Shown here piece by piece: positions 33,550-35,636 of a DNA stretch of 35,636 nt (the stretch's first letter is position 1; the number at the start of each line of letters is the position of its first letter). The translations under genes were made by a program, and so were the position numbers. Under the pieces are notes generated by a model, which saw nothing but the letters and a program-made list of their open reading frames with translations, did not search any database and was not told where the DNA came from. The DNA is taken from contig JAEWJO010000055.1 of assembly GCA_023386455.1 (NCBI GenBank), positions 1 through 35,636 on the forward strand, given 5' to 3'. This DNA is from Pseudomonadota bacterium. Lineage in GTDB: Bacteria; Myxococcota_A; Polyangia; Haliangiales; Haliangiaceae.

Positions 33550-35127
33550 ATGCGTTCGACCGTAGGCGGCGTTCTGATCTCGCTCGGTGTCGCGTTCGGA
33601 GCAGGTTGCGATGCAACCGAGGGAGGCCCGCTCGAGGTCGCGTCGGTGTCGCCGAGCGAGGGCTCGGTCGCCGGCGGCACGCGCGTGACGATCACCGGCA
33701 GTGGCTTCTCGCCGGATACCGTCGTGAGGATCGGCGATGCCATCTGCGGGTCGGTTCACGTCGACGGTCCCGGTTCGCTGTCGTGCACGACCGGCGACCA
33801 CCGCTACATCGAGGGCGCGAGCGACGTCGTCGTGTCGAGGCCGTCGGCGCAGGCGATGCTGCCCGGCGCGTTCATGTACCAGTGTCCTTGGACGACGTCG
33901 GAAGGCCGCCGCAGCTGCGGTGCAGCCCCTGCCCCGGCACCCGCCGAACAGGTCGTCGACTCGTGGGTCACCCAGTTCGAGGCAGGTCACGGCTTCGACC
34001 CGGACGCGGGCGTCGGCCGATCGAGCGCCGGTGACACGTCGAACTTCGTCCTCGGCACGCAGTCGGCCTTCATCGAGACCGACGGTGCCGGCACGCCGCG
34101 CACGATCTCGCGCGCGAGCATGGAGCCGATCGACTTCACCGACCGCATGGCCAAGGTCTGGATCAAGGTCGACAACGTCGACCACGTCCGGAGCCTCGAC
34201 CTCGTGCTCGGCGACTCGAGCTTTGCAAACAGCTACACGTTCAAGCTCGCCTCGACCCAGGCGCAGCAGTGGACGACCGATGGCGATTGGGTCGCGTTCA
34301 CGATCCCGTGGGCCGCCGATGCGATGTCGACGCGAGGCTCGCCGGATCGGAGCTCGATCTGCGATGTCATGCTGCGCGTCACCGACGATGGAACCGGCGT
34401 CCCGGTGCGGCTGCACGTCAACGGCATCGCGCTCGTCCGCGAGCCGGTCGACACGTTCCCGCGCGGCCTCCTCACGTTCACGTTCGACGACGGTTTCGCG
34501 AGCATGGTGACGCCGGGCGCGGAGATCCTCGCGGACCACGGGTTCGCGGCGACCGCGTACGTGATCGTCGACATGGTCGAGAAGACCGGCCGCGTGAGGC
34601 TCGCCGACCTCACGAAGCTCGACGCCGACGGCTGGGACATCGCGGTCCACGCCGCGACCGATCTGCACCACCACGCGCGCTACAACAAGCTCACCGCGCG
34701 CGAGGTCGAGGACGACATGGTCGAGGCCCGCGCGTGGCTGATGCGGCACGGGTTCTCGGGCTACGACCACTGCGCCTATCCCGGTGGCGACTTCTCCGGC
34801 GGCGCCGACGTGCTGGCGCTCGCCCGCCGGTACTTCACGAGCTGCCGCACGATCTACAACCGCCAGCACGAGACGCTACCGGTCTCCGACGGGACGAAGC
34901 TCCGCGTCGTCTACGTGACGAACGGGACACAGCTCGCGACGGTGAAAGCTGCCGTCGAGCACGCGCGGACGAGCCGCGAGTGGCTCATCCTCGTGTTCCA
35001 CCAGCTCGTCGACGGCACGCCGGCAAAGTCGACCGAGTGGAACACCGGGGACTTCACGTCGCTCGTGAAGTTCGTCGACGCCCAGAACATCCCGGTCGCG
35101 ACGGTCTCGCAGGTCCTCGGGACCTAG
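33550..35127 (+). CDS. Lipoprotein: IPT/TIG domain plus NodB polysaccharide deacetylase
   Basis: A 525-residue lipoprotein (MRSTVGGVLISLGVAFGAGC; C20). Residues about 29-98 form an IPT/TIG domain (VASVSPSEGSVAGGTRVTITGSGFSPDTVVRIGDAIC). A Pro-rich linker is followed by a beta-sandwich at about 137-297. The NodB domain runs from about 306: TFDDGF (D313-D314; motif 1), VHAATDLHHH (H367 and H373; motif 2), AYPGGDFSGG (motif 3) and VFHQLVDG (last His). It should deacetylate N-acetylated glycans such as peptidoglycan, chitin-like polymers or capsule; the substrate is unknown. It follows the LGFP pair by 139 bp and overlaps the pseudopilin gene end by 4 bp. Confidence 0.9.
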   Translation: MRSTVGGVLISLGVAFGAGCDATEGGPLEVASVSPSEGSVAGGTRVTITGSGFSPDTVVRIGDAICGSVHVDGPGSLSCTTGDHRYIEGASDVVVSRPSAQAMLPGAFMYQCPWTTSEGRRSCGAAPAPAPAEQVVDSWVTQFEAGHGFDPDAGVGRSSAGDTSNFVLGTQSAFIETDGAGTPRTISRASMEPIDFTDRMAKVWIKVDNVDHVRSLDLVLGDSSFANSYTFKLASTQAQQWTTDGDWVAFTIPWAADAMSTRGSPDRSSICDVMLRVTDDGTGVPVRLHVNGIALVREPVDTFPRGLLTFTFDDGFASMVTPGAEILADHGFAATAYVIVDMVEKTGRVRLADLTKLDADGWDIAVHAATDLHHHARYNKLTAREVEDDMVEARAWLMRHGFSGYDHCAYPGGDFSGGADVLALARRYFTSCRTIYNRQHETLPVSDGTKLRVVYVTNGTQLATVKAAVEHARTSREWLILVFHQLVDGTPAKSTEWNTGDFTSLVKFVDAQNIPVATVSQVLGT

Positions 35128-35636
35128 TCGTTCCAGTCGGGACGGACGTACGCGGCGGCACCGAGCGGCATGATCGAGACGCGTGCCCTGCGGTCGCCGG
35201 TCGGGCCCGTCGCCTGCGAGAAGAACAGCGTGCGCGACTCGCAGGTGCCGTTCGAGTAGCACTTCAGCGAGAAGGTCGACCACGACGAGATCGGCGTCAC
35301 CGACCCGTACCCGCCAACGGTGGTCGCGAACGACTCGGGGGTGACCTTGTTGTCGACGGTGTACGTCTGAACGTCCTGGCTCTGCCGTGTCGTCTGCGGC
35401 TCGGCGTCCTCGAGGTAGAGGCGGAGGATGAACTTCACGTTCGACCCGGAGCTGTCGACGACGATCTCCGTGCGCTCCTTGCCAGTGGCTGCCGCGACAT
35501 CGGCGCGGACCGGGCCATACATCGCCGCGAGGCGGCTCGCCTCGCTGACGAGGTCGCCAAAGCGCGTCGCGACGTCGATCGCCTTCGTCTGCGGCCGCAT
35601 GTAGACGATCGCGAGCGTCGACAGCACGCCGACGAT
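35124..35636 (-). CDS. Type IV pilin/pseudopilin-like protein (5' end outside window)
   Basis: The frame is open to the right edge (171 codons, stop included). The visible N-terminus is IVGVLSTLAIVYMRPQTKAIDVATRFGDLVSEASRLAA, the second half of a pilin hydrophobic helix. The leader and FTLxE motif therefore lie beyond the window. The globular part (KERTEIVVDSSGSNVKFILRLYLEDAEPQ ... FSLKCYSNGTCESRTLFFSQATGPTGDRRARVSIMPLGAAAYVRPDWND) resembles GspH/FimT-type minor pseudopilins, with one disulfide (C-YSNGT-C). It is probably part of a type IV pilus or type II secretion set to the right. Confidence 0.8.
   Translation of the reverse strand: MVGVLSTLAIVYMRPQTKAIDVATRFGDLVSEASRLAAMYGPVRADVAAATGKERTEIVVDSSGSNVKFILRLYLEDAEPQTTRQSQDVQTYTVDNKVTPESFATTVGGYGSVTPISSWSTFSLKCYSNGTCESRTLFFSQATGPTGDRRARVSIMPLGAAAYVRPDWND

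Noticed and set aside
33370..34869. Minus-strand open frame (499 codons) opposite the NodB gene
   Set aside because: No recognisable domain, Arg/Val/Asp-rich shadow; the plus strand has IPT and NodB motifs.

Overview
The window is GC-rich and densely coded, with strong G/C third-position bias. It has a Ser/Thr kinase of bacterial type, a DUF4159/von Willebrand operon, thrombospondin-type-3 and LGFP-repeat lipoproteins and type IV pilin-like genes. This mix suggests a myxobacterium-like member of the Myxococcota (inference; no rRNA or marker gene is present). I see 35 coding regions, two of them cut by the window edges, and no tRNA, rRNA, CRISPR array or insertion sequence.

Layout. 1-6 kb: the tail of a Gly-rich protein, then a leftward four-gene operon (DUF4159 Tat protein, VWA/glutamine-amidotransferase-like membrane protein, a 403-residue unknown, a secreted beta-propeller-like protein). 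6-12 kb: single genes and pairs: a barrel-like outer-membrane protein, a methyltransferase, TspO, a PAS histidine kinase with a single-domain response regulator, and an AraC regulator divergent from a SnoaL/alpha-beta hydrolase fusion. 11.8-16.1 kb: a leftward set of DedA protein, heme-oxygenase-like diiron enzyme (HDO), a dimethylargininase-like/adenylate-forming-ligase fusion, and a small RHH+HTH regulator with a very clear promoter and operator. 16.2-21.8 kb: envelope genes (lipoprotein, pilin, Wza-like lipoprotein, TerC, small secreted protein, TonB receptor). 22-26 kb: a rightward operon of SRPBCC membrane fusion, zinc alcohol dehydrogenase and SDR, followed by a zinc-ribbon Ser/Thr kinase. 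26.3-35.6 kb: a block of secreted lipoproteins (thrombospondin-3, DUF4185, transglycosylase-LGFP, C39-like-LGFP, IPT-NodB deacetylase) around a TRAP binding protein and a TetR regulator, ending in a truncated pseudopilin.

Most notable points. (1) The HDO plus dimethylargininase-ligase pair looks like a compact, possibly undescribed pathway acting on a guanidine or other arginine-like substrate. The HDO keeps the iron-ligand spacing of the N-oxygenase SznF, and the fusion keeps a strong internal ribosome binding site before its ligase half. (2) A dyad of form GGnATAC-N5-GTATnCC occurs at three places, all in promoters of the secreted-lipoprotein block next to the TetR gene, suggesting a local regulon. 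(3) The RHH/HTH gene has a near-consensus promoter that makes a leaderless mRNA, overlaid by three ATATC boxes spaced exactly 11 bp apart. (4) Two adjacent lipoproteins carry different lytic or proteolytic heads on nearly identical LGFP tails, suggesting cell-wall-targeted secreted enzymes.
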